From NCBI GenBank assembly GCA_902806175.1, contig CADCVQ010000001.1:1-64000 (forward strand): a stretch of 64,000 bases of DNA. The letters run 5' to 3'. The position numbers were made by a program, and so were the translations under genes. This document shows, in pieces, positions 53,597-61,890 of the stretch. The notes under the pieces are model-generated. The model saw only the letters and a program-made list of their open reading frames with translations. It searched no databases and was not told where the DNA came from. Position 1 is the first letter of the stretch. Every line of letters starts with the position of its first letter. This DNA is from an uncultured Solirubrobacteraceae bacterium (GTDB lineage Bacteria > Actinomycetota > Thermoleophilia > Solirubrobacterales > Solirubrobacteraceae).

Positions 53597-54769
53597 TCAG
53601 GTGCGCCCGCGCTGGTGGTAGAAGTGCGCGGCGAGCGCCGCTGTGACGTCGGGATCGAACTGGCGCCCCGCCCAGCGCGTGAGCTCGCGAAAGGCGTCGC
53701 CGTGAGACATGCGCGCGCGGTAGGGACGGTCGCTCGTCATCGCGTGGTAGGCGTCGCAGGCGAGGATGATCCGGCTGCCGATCGGGATCTGGTCGCCGAC
53801 GAGGCCGTCCGGGTAGCCGGAGCCGTCGAACGACTCGTGCTCGTGGCGCACGATGTCGGCCACCAGCGCGAAGCCGCCGATGCTGCGCAGGATCCGCTCG
53901 CCGATCACCGGATGCTCGGCCATGACGGCACGCTCGGCGGGCGTCAGCGGGCCCGGCTTGTTGAGAATGGCGTCGGGGACGCCGACCTTGCCGATGTCGT
54001 GCAGCAGCGCGGCGGCGCGCACGTCCTCGACCTGCGCCGGCGACAGCCCCAGGCCGCGCGCGACCGCGCCGGCCATGTCGACGACGAACTGCGAATGCTC
54101 ACCTGTGTAGCGATCGCGCTCGAGCAGCGCGACCGCCAGCGCCTCGACGGCATCGCGTCGGTGCAGCGCTGCGCTGACACCGATCCCGCTGCCATCGGCG
54201 TCTGCGATCACCGCGCGTCCGCCGCCGCCGTCCTGCGCGGCCTTCAGCGCTTGACGCGCAGCCGCGAAGAGGCCGACCGCGTCGTCGTCGTGCAGACCGA
54301 ACAGGGCGACGCCGGCCGACGCCGACGCGCCGCGCACCGGTCCGACCTCGAGCGCCGCCACGTCGCCCAGCAGGCGCGCGACGCACGACCGCGCACCCGC
54401 CTCGTCGGCCTCGCGCAGCAGCAGCGCGAAGCTGTCGTCGCCGAGCCGGCCGATCGGGTCGCCGGCGCGCGTGCCGCTGCGCATGGCGGCGACAACCGCG
54501 CCGAGCAGCGCGTTGCCGGCGGCGAAGCCGTGTTCGCGATGGATGTCGGCGAGACGGTCGACCTGCAGCACGATCAAGGCGCCCTGGAGCCCGCCCTTGC
54601 GCGTGAGCGCAAGCCCGTCGGCGAGCTGCTCGCGGAAGACCTCGATCCGCACGACCGCGCTCAGACCGTCCTGGCTGCGCCGCTGCAGCGCCGTCTCGAG
54701 CTCGGTGACGCGCGCGTTGGCAACCTCGAGGTCGCGGAAGAGGCGGTCGCGCTCGCTACGGACGGACAT
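53597..54769 (-). CDS. Degenerate GGDEF plus HD-GYP protein
   Basis: 390 residues. A short coiled N-terminus (residues 1-30), a GGDEF-fold domain (about 40-185) whose signature reads IGRLGDDSFALLL instead of RxGGDEF, so cyclase activity is probably lost, and an intact HD-GYP domain (about 205-385): RDRYTGEHSQFV, LLHDIGKVGVPDAILNKPG, IVRHEHESFDGSGYPDG. It should bind or hydrolyse c-di-GMP. No receiver or membrane domain. Start ATG 54769. Confidence 0.88.
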   Translation of the reverse strand: MSVRSERDRLFRDLEVANARVTELETALQRRSQDGLSAVVRIEVFREQLADGLALTRKGGLQGALIVLQVDRLADIHREHGFAAGNALLGAVVAAMRSGTRAGDPIGRLGDDSFALLLREADEAGARSCVARLLGDVAALEVGPVRGASASAGVALFGLHDDDAVGLFAAARQALKAAQDGGGGRAVIADADGSGIGVSAALHRRDAVEALAVALLERDRYTGEHSQFVVDMAGAVARGLGLSPAQVEDVRAAALLHDIGKVGVPDAILNKPGPLTPAERAVMAEHPVIGERILRSIGGFALVADIVRHEHESFDGSGYPDGLVGDQIPIGSRIILACDAYHAMTSDRPYRARMSHGDAFRELTRWAGRQFDPDVTAALAAHFYHQRGRT

Positions 54770-54847
54770 TCACCCACCACGATCGGCTCGCCGCCGCACG
54801 AAGGCGAGCGTCGCCCGCGCGCGATGGACGCAGGTCTGACGCGGCGA

Positions 54848-55051
54848 TCAGCCGCGCATCGCGCCGGCGAGCGCGCCGCGCAACACGGCGATCTCGAGCA
54901 CCGCCGCGGTGACGTAGTCGTGGCGCGCATCGGCGATCGCGGCCTGGAGGCGGTCCATGTACGGCGACGGACTCGCGACGCCGAACTCGAGCGCTCCAAA
55001 TCGCTCGGCCTGCAGGCGGATCAGTCGGGCTCTTGCGTCGTTGACTTCCAT
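54848..55051 (-). CDS. Small helical protein, unknown
   Basis: 67 residues from ATG 55051, or 96 from ATG 55138; the part from 55051 (MEVNDARARLIRLQAERFGA) is better coding. It ends in two helices (MDRLQAAIADARHDYVTAAV and ILEIAVLRGALAGAMRG-like). Possibly a soluble regulator or a partner of the HD-GYP gene just downstream on the same strand. No family recognised. Confidence 0.5.
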   Translation of the reverse strand: MEVNDARARLIRLQAERFGALEFGVASPSPYMDRLQAAIADARHDYVTAAVLEIAVLRGALAGAMRG

Positions 55052-55130
55052 GGCGCAAGCCTGCCCGAGCGCGGCCGCCGCGCCCAGCCGGTCTGCATGA
55101 ACCTCGTGGTTCGGATAACCCCCGCAGGCG

Positions 55131-55159
55131 TTGTCCAAGGGAGCGATCTCTTGTATCGT
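55131..55159 (+). promoter_or_regulatory. Candidate sigma-70-type promoter
   Basis: TTGTCC at 55131-55136, a 17-base gap and TATCGT at 55154-55159. It points to the small gene at 55314, leaving a leader of about 150 bases. Confidence 0.35.
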
Positions 55160-55234
55160 GGCGCGTACGCGGGGTGTGGGTTGCCCGCGGTCCTGCCGCT
55201 CGTCACAGCGTCGTCGCGGTAGGGCGTTTCAGAG

Positions 55235-55262
55235 GATTCGACCTCCAGGGGGAGGGCGAATC
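55235..55262 (+). promoter_or_regulatory. Leader hairpin of the small gene at 55314
   Basis: GATTCG (55235-55240) pairs with CGAATC (55257-55262), and inside one mismatch CCTCC (55242-55246) pairs with GGAGG (55251-55255) around AGGG. It lies 51 bases before the start codon. No match to a riboswitch I know; it could be a protein-binding operator or RNA control element. Confidence 0.5.
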
Positions 55263-55313
55263 TCCATAGGTATCAAGCGGTTACAGCCGCAACCACGACG
55301 GAGGGAATCCAAG

Positions 55314-55535
55314 GTGCTGGCACAGTCTTTCGGCGGTGACGTCAAGCTCTACTTCGCGCCCGATGAGCGCGTTCCGCCTGCGGGCGCGCCCACGGGCGGA
55401 TACGCGAGCCTCGGGCAGAACGCGCCGATCGCATGGCCGTCGGGGTTCGCGGTGGCGACGCCAGTGACAGGTCAGCTTTCGCCGCACGCACAGGCCGCCC
55501 TCAAGCGGATGGGCATCACGAAGGACGAGAAGTAG
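55314..55535 (+). CDS. Small protein, unknown, monocistronic
   Basis: 73 residues from GTG 55314 with GGAGGG 8-13 bases upstream. The protein has VKLYFAPDERVPPAGAPTGG and LSPHAQAALKRMGITKDEK, no signal peptide or Cys, and no family I recognise. It has its own candidate promoter, a structured leader and a terminator, so it is very likely expressed. Confidence 0.65.
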   Translation: MLAQSFGGDVKLYFAPDERVPPAGAPTGGYASLGQNAPIAWPSGFAVATPVTGQLSPHAQAALKRMGITKDEK

Positions 55536-55563
55536 AGCCCAGGTCGCTCTGAGTCTTCCGGGG

Positions 55564-55587
55564 CCGGGGCCAGCGCTCCGGCCCCGG
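55564..55587 (+). terminator. Terminator of the small gene
   Basis: CCGGGGCC (55564-55571) pairs with GGCCCCGG (55580-55587) around an 8-base loop, followed by TGCTTTC. It sits 28 bases after the stop at 55535, between convergent genes. Confidence 0.6.
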
Positions 55588-55598
55588 TGCTTTCGGGG

Positions 55599-56471
55599 TC
55601 AGGGCGCATCGACGCGCGCGAGCGCCGCGACCTGCGCATCGGCGCAGACCGCCGCGACCTCGCCCGGCACGTCGGCGAGCCGCACCTGGCGCACGAAGCT
55701 CAGCCGCCGTCCGAGCGGCGCGAAGAAGTCGTCGTAGTGCGTGGGCACCACGACGCGCGGATCCAGCCGCGGCAGGATCCGCTCCCAGTAACGCGGCGTG
55801 AAGCTGCGCCCCGCGACGCCGGCGAGGAACACGTCGACCGGCTCGTCGCGCAGCTCGTCGTCGTCGAGGTCGGCCGAGCCCTGGTGATAGAGGCTCACGC
55901 CGGCGACGTCGATCCGGATGCCCCAGACCTGCCCGCAGCGATAGGCGCGCGGCGACAGGCCGTGCAGGTGATCGCATGTCAGCTCGCCGTCCATCGGGAC
56001 CTTGCGGCCGAAGAGGAGCTTGGAGTGGCGACTGGGCACGAAGCGCACGACGAAGGGACCGAGCTCGTAGGGCTTGTGCGGGGTCACCTCTCTGGCGAGC
56101 TCGCCGAGCCCGTGCAGGCGCATGAGCTGCGCCAGCGACGACGAGCCGTAGGCCAGCGTCGCGAAGCGGCGCGCGATCGCCGGCGCGTCGATCGCGTGGT
56201 CGAAGTGGGTGTGGCCGACGAGCACGCCGGCAACCTCGCCCGGCGCGGAGATGTAGCGGTCGATCAGCGCCTCGTCGGGCATCGCGAGACGACCGAGCAG
56301 CAGCGCGCGCAGCGGAACCCGCGACACATACGGGTCGACGAACAGCGACACGCCCTCGAAGGTGATCCGATAGCCCGACACGCCGAGCCACTCGATTTCC
56401 AGCCCCCGGGGAAGCGTCAGCGCGATCGCCTCGAGCTCGCGCAGCGCGCCGGCGTCGTCGATCGCGGCCAT
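55599..56471 (-). CDS. MBL-fold metal-dependent hydrolase
   Basis: 290 residues from ATG 56471; in-frame sequence further upstream is Pro/Gly-rich and not family-like. Metal-binding HTHFDH (GVLVGHTHFDHAIDAP), a later VPSRHSKLLFGRK and Asp/His ligands in LYHQGSADLDDDEL and VVVPTHYDDFFAPL. It resembles the UlaG/NAPE-PLD-like branch acting on phosphoesters or lactones. It diverges from the first acyltransferase gene, and a lipid substrate is possible but unproven. Confidence 0.82.
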   Translation of the reverse strand: MAAIDDAGALRELEAIALTLPRGLEIEWLGVSGYRITFEGVSLFVDPYVSRVPLRALLLGRLAMPDEALIDRYISAPGEVAGVLVGHTHFDHAIDAPAIARRFATLAYGSSSLAQLMRLHGLGELAREVTPHKPYELGPFVVRFVPSRHSKLLFGRKVPMDGELTCDHLHGLSPRAYRCGQVWGIRIDVAGVSLYHQGSADLDDDELRDEPVDVFLAGVAGRSFTPRYWERILPRLDPRVVVPTHYDDFFAPLGRRLSFVRQVRLADVPGEVAAVCADAQVAALARVDAP

Positions 56472-56574
56472 CCGCAGAGGCTTGCAGACGGCGCCCCGCG
56501 GCCGCCCGCGGGCGATCCCCCCGGGCGGGGGGTAGGGCTGTAGATCGCGCGCCGCGGCTGGCACGCTGCAGGTC

Positions 56575-58077
56575 GTGTCTGATCACAGCCACGGCGAACG
56601 GCTGTCGGCGATCGACGCATCGTTTCTGCAGCTCGAGTCCGACTGTGCGCACATGCATGTCGCGTGGAGCGCCATCCTCGCGCCGTCCGGCGACGCGCCG
56701 CGCCCCTGCGTCGACGCGCTGCGCGACCGTGTCAGCGCGCGGCTGGGATGGGTGCCCCGCTGCCGCCAGCGCCTGCTCAGCGCACCGCTCGGGCTCGACG
56801 AGCCGCGCTGGGTCGACGACCCGGACTTCGACGTCGCCAACCACGTCGTCGCGATCGGCGACCCGCAGGAGGCGATCTCGCCGGCGCGCTTCGCCGCGAT
56901 CCGCGACACGCTGCTGTCGACCCCGCTTGCCCGCACCCGTCCGCTGTGGCAGATCGCGCTGATCCCGCGCCTGAGCGACGGCCGCGCGGCAGTCGTCGGC
57001 CGGGTGCACCACGCGATGGCCGACGGCGCCGCGGCGCTGCAGATCGCGATGCTCATGCTCGACGGCGACGGCGCGAGCGATGCGCCGCCCGCGCCGTGGC
57101 AGGCGGCGCCCGCGCCGAGCACGCTGCAACGCGCTCTCGACCCGCTCGTGCACGGCGCCGAGAAGACGTCGCGCGCCGTGCGCGACGTCGCCCGCGCCTG
57201 CGAGCACCCGCGCTCGTCCGCGCTCGGCGTCCTGCGCGACGTCGGCCGGATGGCGCAGGCGCTGGCAGAGGACCTGCTGCCAAGCGCGCCGCGCTCGCCG
57301 CTCAACGGCCCGCTCGGGCCGCGCCGCACGCTCGTGCAGCACCGCGTGTCGCTCGAGCAGCTCAGCGAGATCACGCGCGGGACGCCGTCGACGCGCAACG
57401 ACGCGGGGCTCGCCGCCGTCGCCGGCGCGCTGCGCGCGCTGGCCCTCGAGAACGGCGTTGCGGCGGAGCCGCTGAAGGCGCTCGTGCCGGTCAACGTGCG
57501 CCGCGCGGACGAGTACGGGTCGCTCGGCAACCGCGTCTCGATGACGTCGGTCTGGCTGCCGCTGCAGGTCAGCACCGCGGGCGCGCGCCTGGAGCACGTG
57601 CACGAGCAGACCGCCCGCTTCAAGCGCAGCACGCGCTCGGAGGGCACGCAGGGCGTGATGTCGGGGCTGTCGCTGCTGCCCAGCCCGCTGCGCGCGCCGG
57701 TCCTGCGCGCCGTCGCGCCGGGACGCTTCAACCTGACGATCTCGAGCGTGCCCGGCCCGCGCAGCGCCCTGTTCGTGCAGGGAGCGGCGCTCGAGGAGAT
57801 CTACCCGGTGATCCCGATGGCGCCCGACCAGAAGCTGTCGATCGGGATGCTCGCCTACAACGGCCAGCTGCAGTTCGGCCTGTACTCCGACCCCGACGCG
57901 CTGCCGCAGGCGACGCGCCTGGCGGAGCTGATCGACGACGAGTTGCGCGCGCTGCTGCGCGCCCGCCGGCAGACCACGCCGCTGCCCGTGCTCGCACCCG
58001 CAACCGCCGGTCCCGTCGGGACCTACGCGAACCGATCGGCCGTGCTGAGTGGCGCCGGACGAGGAGGACACGCATGA
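56575..58077 (+). CDS. Wax ester synthase/diacylglycerol acyltransferase, copy 1
   Basis: 500 residues from GTG 56575. Catalytic HHxxxDG is VHHAMADGAAALQ at His145-His146. Further family blocks are RLSAIDASFLQLES at the N-terminus, PLARTRPLWQIALIPRL before the active site and FNLTISSVPGP in the C-terminal half. It esterifies acyl-CoA to fatty alcohols or diacylglycerol to make storage lipids. ATGA overlap with copy 2 indicates an operon. Confidence 0.93.
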   Translation: MSDHSHGERLSAIDASFLQLESDCAHMHVAWSAILAPSGDAPRPCVDALRDRVSARLGWVPRCRQRLLSAPLGLDEPRWVDDPDFDVANHVVAIGDPQEAISPARFAAIRDTLLSTPLARTRPLWQIALIPRLSDGRAAVVGRVHHAMADGAAALQIAMLMLDGDGASDAPPAPWQAAPAPSTLQRALDPLVHGAEKTSRAVRDVARACEHPRSSALGVLRDVGRMAQALAEDLLPSAPRSPLNGPLGPRRTLVQHRVSLEQLSEITRGTPSTRNDAGLAAVAGALRALALENGVAAEPLKALVPVNVRRADEYGSLGNRVSMTSVWLPLQVSTAGARLEHVHEQTARFKRSTRSEGTQGVMSGLSLLPSPLRAPVLRAVAPGRFNLTISSVPGPRSALFVQGAALEEIYPVIPMAPDQKLSIGMLAYNGQLQFGLYSDPDALPQATRLAELIDDELRALLRARRQTTPLPVLAPATAGPVGTYANRSAVLSGAGRGGHA

Positions 58078-59567
58078 CATCCGCGACTTCGACGCGCCGC
58101 CTGTCGCCGCTGGACGGCTCGTTTCTACGGCTGGACACCCAGCAGTCTCCGATGCACGTCGGCTGGAGCGCGGTCTTCGGCGCGCCCGTCGACCGCGCGC
58201 GGCCGAGCGCCGAAGCGATGCGCGAGCTCGCGGCCGGAAGGCTGCACGAGGTGCCGTGGTGTCGCTGGCGGCTCGCCGATGCGCCGCTCGGGCTGTCGGA
58301 GCCGCGCTGGATCGACGACGCGAACTTCGATCTGTCGGCGCACATCGTGCAGCTCACGTCGCCCGAGGATCCGGTCAGCGACGAGACCTTCGAGGTGCTG
58401 CGCTCCACGGTGCTGTCGACGCCGCTGGATCGCGCGCGCCCGCTGTGGCAGGTCTTCCTCGTCCCGCGCCTGGCAGATGGCCGCGTCGGGATGGTCGGCA
58501 AGATCCACCACGCGCTCGTGGACGGGCTCGCCGCGCTGCAGATCGTGAGGCTGTTCGTCGACTCCGAGCCCGACGTGGCGTCGCAGCCGCCGATTCGCTG
58601 GCGCCCGGCCGGACGCGCCGGCGCCGCCGGCTGGGCGATGAACGCCGCGCGCTACGCCGTCAACGACGGCATCGGCGCGCTGCGGGCGGGGGCTGACGCC
58701 GTCACGCATCCGCGCAGCAGCGTCGGCGCAGCGGCGCGCACAGCCAAGCTCATCGCCAGCGCGCTCAGCGAGGACGTGCTGCCGCCGGCGCCGTCCTCAC
58801 GACTGAACGGGCGCATCGGCACGCGCCGGACGCTGATCGGCTACCACGCGCCGCGCGCGCTGCTGCGCGCGGCGCGCGGCAGCGGCGGGACGCTCAACGA
58901 CGTCGGCCTGACCGCCGTCGCCGGCGCGTTGCGGACGCTCTCGCTGCGCCGCGGCGACACGCCGAGCGAGCCGCTGAAGACGATGGTTCCGGTCAGCATG
59001 CGCCGCATCGGCGAGGACGACGCCGGCAACCAGATCGCGATGGTCTACATGCCGCTGCCGATCCACCTGCCGACGAGCGCCCGGCGGCTGGCGTTCGTCC
59101 GCGAGCAGACCGCGCGCCTGAAGCACACCGACCGGCCGGCGGCGACGCAGGCCTTCGTCCAGGCCGCCGGGCTCGTGCCGCCCCCGCTGCGCACCCCGGT
59201 CGTGCGGGCGCTGGCCACACCGCGCCAGTTCAACCTGACCGTCTCGCAGTCGCCCGCGCCGCGCGGCTCGATGTTCCTGCTCGGCTGCGAGCTCGAAGAG
59301 GTCTACTCCGTCGTCCCGATCGCGCAGGGCCACGCGCTGGCGATCGGGATGGTGCGCTACCGCAACGAGCTGTTCTTCGGCTGCTACGCCGATCCCGACA
59401 CGCTGCCGGAGGTGCATGACCTGCCGGGGCTGCTGGAGGGTGAGCTCGAGCAGCTGGGCGCTGCGGCGGCGGCGCGCAAGGCTCCCGCTACACCGGCGCC
59501 GGCCCAGCCGGCCGCGAGCACCCGCCACGCACGCGCGAACGGCCGCCGGACCCTGACACCGGTCTGA
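58074..59567 (+). CDS. Wax ester synthase/diacylglycerol acyltransferase, copy 2
   Basis: 497 residues from ATG 58074, overlapping the copy 1 stop. Active site IHHALVDGLAALQ at His145-His146. RRLSPLDGSFLRLD opens the protein; FNLTVSQSPAPRG marks the C-terminal half. Similarity to copy 1 runs the whole length, so they arose by tandem duplication. The C-terminus is an Ala/Pro-rich tail. Confidence 0.93.
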   Translation: MTSATSTRRLSPLDGSFLRLDTQQSPMHVGWSAVFGAPVDRARPSAEAMRELAAGRLHEVPWCRWRLADAPLGLSEPRWIDDANFDLSAHIVQLTSPEDPVSDETFEVLRSTVLSTPLDRARPLWQVFLVPRLADGRVGMVGKIHHALVDGLAALQIVRLFVDSEPDVASQPPIRWRPAGRAGAAGWAMNAARYAVNDGIGALRAGADAVTHPRSSVGAAARTAKLIASALSEDVLPPAPSSRLNGRIGTRRTLIGYHAPRALLRAARGSGGTLNDVGLTAVAGALRTLSLRRGDTPSEPLKTMVPVSMRRIGEDDAGNQIAMVYMPLPIHLPTSARRLAFVREQTARLKHTDRPAATQAFVQAAGLVPPPLRTPVVRALATPRQFNLTVSQSPAPRGSMFLLGCELEEVYSVVPIAQGHALAIGMVRYRNELFFGCYADPDTLPEVHDLPGLLEGELEQLGAAAAARKAPATPAPAQPAASTRHARANGRRTLTPV

Positions 59568-59644
59568 GCCACCGCCGCGTGGGGTGGGTCGAATGAGCGT
59601 CGCTCCGCGACGGTTGTTCGCCACACCGTAGAGTTGCGCCCGCG

Positions 59645-61156
59645 ATGCGCCAGCTCACGAGCCTCGACGCGCAGTTCCTCGCGCTCGAGACGCGGCGCCA
59701 GACCGGCCACGTCGCGAGCGTCGCGATCCTCGACCCGTCGACGACGCCCAGCGCGACGCTCGCCGTCGCCGACATCGAGGCGCTCGTCACCGATCGCCTG
59801 CCGCTGCTGCCGCCGCTGCGCTGGCGCCTGCGCGAGGTGCCGCTCGGCCTGGACTACCCGTACTGGGTCGACGACGAGGGCTTCGACCTGCACTTCCACG
59901 TGCGCGAGCTCGGGCTCGCGGCACCGGGCACCGACGAGCAGCTCGCCGAGCAGGTCGCGCGGATCGTCTCGCGGCCGCTGGACCGCGCCCGCCCGCTGTG
60001 GGAGCTGTACCTCATCAGCGGCCTGCAGTCCGGGCACCTCGCGCTGCTGACGAAGATCCACCACGCCGTCATCGACGGCATGTCCGGCGCGGAGATCCTC
60101 GGCCTGCTGCTCGACCTCATGCCCGAGGTGCGCCAGCTCGAGACGCACGGCCCGTGGGGCGACAACGAGGCCGTGCCGGGCGAGCTCGGGATGCTCATGC
60201 GCGGGATCGCCGGCGCGGCGCGCTACCCGCTGCGGGCGCTGACGGCGCTGCCCAGGGCGCTGCCGAACCTCGAGGAGACGCAGTTCAAGACGATTCCCGG
60301 AGCCGCTGCCCTCGGCCGCGTCGTCACCCGCGCGCAGCAGGCGATCACGCGCCAAGACGGCCCCGTCGAGCGCACGTCGCTCGTCGCGCCGAAGACGAGC
60401 TTCTCCGGACGCATCTCCGCGCACCGTCGCTTCACGTTCGGCCAGCTCTCACTCGACGACGTCAAGGCCGTCAAGAACGCGCACGGCTGCACCGTCAACG
60501 ACGTCATCGTCTCCATCTGCGCCGGCGCCGTACGGCGCTGGCTGATCGCGCACGACGAGCTGCCCGACGGCCCGCTCGTCGCGCAGATCCCGGTCTCCGT
60601 GCGCACCGAGGAGCAGATCGGCACGTACGGCAACCGCATCATGCTCATGGCTGCGGCGCTGCCCACCGACGTCGCCGACCCCGTCGCGCGGCTGCTGCGC
60701 ACGCGCGACTCGCTCGCGCACATGAAGGAGCGCCACCGCGCGCTGCCGGCGAGCCTGCTCGCCGACGCCAACCACTTCATCCCGCCGGCCGTCTTCTCGC
60801 GCGCGGCGCGCCTGACGTTCGGCATCGCGACGAGCCGCCCGGGACGCCCGGTCTGGAACCTCGTGATATCCAACGTGCCGGGCCCGCAGTTTGCGCTGTA
60901 CTGCGCCGGCGCGAAGCTCGTCGCGAACTACCCGGTGTCCGTCATCACGCACGGGATGGGCCTGAACATCACCGTGATGAGCTACCTCGGCCACCTCGAC
61001 TTCGGCATCGTCGCCGACCGCGAGCAGATGCCCGACGTGGCGCTGCTGATGGGCTGGCTGCGCGCGGAGCTCGAGCTGCTCATGCCGGTGCTGCAGCCGC
61101 CGCCGAAGCCGGCCAAGCCCAAGCGCGCCAGGCCGAAGGCGAGCGCGCGCGCTTGA
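59645..61156 (+). CDS. Wax ester synthase/diacylglycerol acyltransferase, copy 3
   Basis: 503 residues from ATG 59645. Active site IHHAVIDGMSGAEILG at His139-His140; QLTSLDAQFLALETRRQTGH opens and WNLVISNVPGPQFALY lies in the C-terminal half. It is more distant from copies 1 and 2 and closer in style to the mycobacterial Tgs enzymes. The tail is Lys/Pro/Arg-rich (PPPKPAKPKRARPKASARA), perhaps for membrane or lipid-droplet binding. Confidence 0.93.
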   Translation: MRQLTSLDAQFLALETRRQTGHVASVAILDPSTTPSATLAVADIEALVTDRLPLLPPLRWRLREVPLGLDYPYWVDDEGFDLHFHVRELGLAAPGTDEQLAEQVARIVSRPLDRARPLWELYLISGLQSGHLALLTKIHHAVIDGMSGAEILGLLLDLMPEVRQLETHGPWGDNEAVPGELGMLMRGIAGAARYPLRALTALPRALPNLEETQFKTIPGAAALGRVVTRAQQAITRQDGPVERTSLVAPKTSFSGRISAHRRFTFGQLSLDDVKAVKNAHGCTVNDVIVSICAGAVRRWLIAHDELPDGPLVAQIPVSVRTEEQIGTYGNRIMLMAAALPTDVADPVARLLRTRDSLAHMKERHRALPASLLADANHFIPPAVFSRAARLTFGIATSRPGRPVWNLVISNVPGPQFALYCAGAKLVANYPVSVITHGMGLNITVMSYLGHLDFGIVADREQMPDVALLMGWLRAELELLMPVLQPPPKPAKPKRARPKASARA

Positions 61157-61188
61157 ACAGTGCCTCAAGCGGGGCACACTGCGTTCCA

Positions 61189-61890
61189 ATGCTCGGCCTG
61201 CCCGACACGATCACGGCCTGCCTGTTTGACCTCGACGGCGTGCTGACGAAGACCGCGACGGTCCACGCGTGCGCCTGGAAGGAGATGTTCGACGACTTCC
61301 TGGACGAGCTCGGCGAGCCGCCATTCGAGCTGCCCGGCGAGTACGACGCCTACGTCGACGGCAAACCACGCTACGACGGCGTGCGCTCCTTTCTCGCCGC
61401 GCGCGGGATCGAGGCCGACGAGCAGCTCGTGCGCACGCTCGCCGACCGCAAGAACGACCTCGTGCTCGCGATCATGCGACGCGACGGCGTCGAGGCCTAC
61501 GAGGGCTCGGTCCGCTACGCCGAGGCGGCGCGCGACGCCGGCCTGCGGCGCGCCGTCGTCTCGTCGAGCGCCAACGCCGGCGAGGTCCTCGCGGCGGCGC
61601 GGATCGACCATCTCTTCGAGACCGTCATCGACGGCGTCGTCGCCGACCGCGGGGCGCTCGACGGCAAGCCCGCGCCGGACATGTTCCTCGCCGGCGCCGG
61701 CGCGCTTCACACGCCACCGAGCAAGGCCGCGGTGTTCGAGGACGCGCTGGCCGGCGTCGAGGCGGGCCGCGCGGGCAGCTTCGGCTACGTCGTGGGCGTG
61801 GACCGCAGCGGCCAGGCGCGGGCGCTGCGCGGCCGCGGCGCGGACATCGTCGTGACCGACCTCGCCGACCTGCTGGACGTGGCCGCATGA
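61189..61890 (+). CDS. HAD hydrolase, beta-phosphoglucomutase type
   Basis: 233 residues from ATG 61189. HAD motif I FDLDGVLTKTATVH with the nucleophile Asp and acid Asp, motif II VSSSANAGEVL, Lys in DGKPAPDMFL, and motif IV FEDALAGVEAG. Cap residues (PRYDGVRSFLAARG) fit beta-phosphoglucomutase. It overlaps the GH65 gene by ATGA, and such pairs convert disaccharide-derived beta-glucose 1-phosphate to glucose 6-phosphate. Confidence 0.92.
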   Translation: MLGLPDTITACLFDLDGVLTKTATVHACAWKEMFDDFLDELGEPPFELPGEYDAYVDGKPRYDGVRSFLAARGIEADEQLVRTLADRKNDLVLAIMRRDGVEAYEGSVRYAEAARDAGLRRAVVSSSANAGEVLAAARIDHLFETVIDGVVADRGALDGKPAPDMFLAGAGALHTPPSKAAVFEDALAGVEAGRAGSFGYVVGVDRSGQARALRGRGADIVVTDLADLLDVAA

